The position numbers were made by a program, and so were the translations under genes. This document shows, piece after piece, positions 6,451-6,790 of a DNA stretch of 6,790 bases; position 1 is the first letter of the stretch; each line of letters starts with the position of its first letter. The notes under the pieces are model-generated. The model saw only the letters and a program-made list of their open reading frames with translations. It had not been told where the DNA came from and made no database searches. The DNA is taken from NCBI GenBank assembly GCA_905373325.1, contig CAJPTB010000103.1, forward strand, positions 1 through 6,790. The letters are read 5' to 3'. This stretch comes from an uncultured Ancrocorticia sp. Its GTDB lineage: Bacteria > Actinomycetota > Actinomycetes > Actinomycetales > Actinomycetaceae.

Positions 6451-6563
6451 CAATCCGTAAAAATTTTTAATCCATACTCAAACCTAAATACACGACAAAA
6501 ATTAAGCCCACAAAACCAACATTCTCCACATAAAACCAAGAAAACAACCGCAGACAAAAAATA

Positions 6564-6571
6564 AAAGGAGG
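6564..6571 (+). promoter_or_regulatory. Strong Shine-Dalgarno of fruA
   Basis: AAAGGAGG ends four bases before the ATG at 6576 and is nearly a full complement of the 16S rRNA 3' end. It is the strongest ribosome-binding site in the window and fixes the fruA start. It follows an A-rich tract with almost no G, so it should be freely accessible. Confidence 0.8.
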
Positions 6572-6575
6572 CACA

Positions 6576-6790
6576 ATGACCGAGCACCAGCCTAACGAGC
6601 AGACGCCGCTCATCACTCCCGAGCTCGTCGCGCTGGACGCGGCGCCAGGGGCGCACCGGAGGGACGTCATCAAGTTCCTCGCGCGCAAAATCGGGGACTC
6701 CGGGCGCGCCGACGACGCCAACGGCCTGACCGGAGACGCCCTCGCACGCGAGGCGACCGCGCCTACGGTGGAGACGACAGGAACCGAGGG
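6576..6790 (+). CDS. fruA: PTS fructose transporter, N-terminal EIIA portion (partial, runs off the window)
   Basis: Seventy-one complete codons are present. After a short polar start, residues 12-58 (LITPELVALDAAPG, then VIKFLARKIGDSGRADDANG and a GDALAREA helix) match the beginning of the PTS EIIA type-2 (fructose/mannitol) domain as found at the N-terminus of actinobacterial FruA, usually a fused IIA-IIB-IIC permease. FruA would take phosphate from HPr and import fructose as fructose-1-phosphate. The phosphorylated histidine of EIIA (in the IAIPHC-type motif) and all of IIB and IIC would lie beyond the window, so fusion and completeness cannot be judged. The preceding fruK gene on the same strand supports the assignment. 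The start is fixed by AAAGGAGG four bases upstream. A free-standing EIIA protein is the main alternative. Confidence 0.82.
   Translation, partial: MTEHQPNEQTPLITPELVALDAAPGAHRRDVIKFLARKIGDSGRADDANGLTGDALAREATAPTVETTGTE

Larger units (their letters stand above)
6233..6575 (+). other. A-rich, G-poor fruK-fruA intergenic region and fruA leader
   Basis: The first 60 or so bases after the fruK stop are still GC-rich and include a small CGGC-GTC-GCCG stem (6272-6282) with no T-run, so no clear terminator is seen. From about 6300 composition changes sharply. Over 6361-6540 I count 79 A, 51 C, 37 T and 13 G, about 36% GC and 7% G, unlike the GC-rich genes on both sides. No plausible plus-strand gene fits. 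The minus-strand ORFs that cross it are Cys/Phe/Trp-rich products of the skewed composition. The region holds a candidate promoter with a palindrome, short direct repeats, the A/T palindrome TAAAAATTTTTA (6458-6469) and a strong ribosome-binding site. I interpret it as the control region and unstructured leader of fruA. Confidence 0.7.

Noticed and set aside
5848..6453. Minus-strand ORFs (5848-6453 and 6450-6656) with hydrophobic Cys/Phe/Trp-rich stretches in the fruA leader
   Set aside because: The hydrophobic runs come from reading the complement of the A/C-rich, G-poor tract (many TGT, TTT and TGG codons). Both ORFs overlap real genes antisense, and I see no family resemblance.

Overview
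This window looks like ordinary chromosomal DNA from a high-GC Gram-positive bacterium (Actinomycetota). The genes are strongly GC-rich with G/C-biased third codon positions, and GTG starts are common. PurF has the Fe-S, propeptide-processed form. A small actinobacterial 'sterol carrier family' protein sits beside an RNB-domain nuclease whose metal-site sequence is LDLDQ. An Actinomycetaceae-like host is possible, but that is a guess from general resemblance only.

Layout. Bases 104-4926 hold four genes in a row on the minus strand. In transcription order they are a sterol carrier family protein (4926-4543), an RNB-domain ribonuclease (4511-2964), purF (2813-1281) and purM (1261-104). The first pair is separated by 31 bases and purF-purM by 19 bases, so each pair is probably co-transcribed. 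A 150-base gap with two adjacent inverted repeats separates the nuclease from purF, so purFM may have its own control. PurF commits PRPP to de novo purine synthesis, and PurM closes the imidazole ring at step 5.

Bases 4927-5251 form a GC-rich divergent spacer. On the plus strand, fruK (5252-6232) encodes a 1-phosphofructokinase. After 343 bases comes the first 71 codons of fruA (6576 to the window end), the fructose PTS permease, starting with its EIIA domain. FruA would import fructose as fructose-1-phosphate, and FruK would convert that to fructose-1,6-bisphosphate for glycolysis. No fru regulator gene is visible in the window.

The most unusual part is the fruK-fruA spacer. It changes abruptly from GC-rich coding DNA to an A-rich, G-depleted tract (about 36% GC and 7% G over 6361-6540, counted by hand). 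It contains a perfect 12-bp palindrome lying between a plausible -35 and -10 pair, several short direct repeats, and a very strong Shine-Dalgarno sequence. This suggests a dedicated, repressible fruA promoter and an unstructured leader. I found no CRISPR array, tRNA, rRNA, insertion sequence, phage gene or toxin/defence system. Apart from the regulatory DNA the window is housekeeping, and I do not think it encodes a new multi-gene system.
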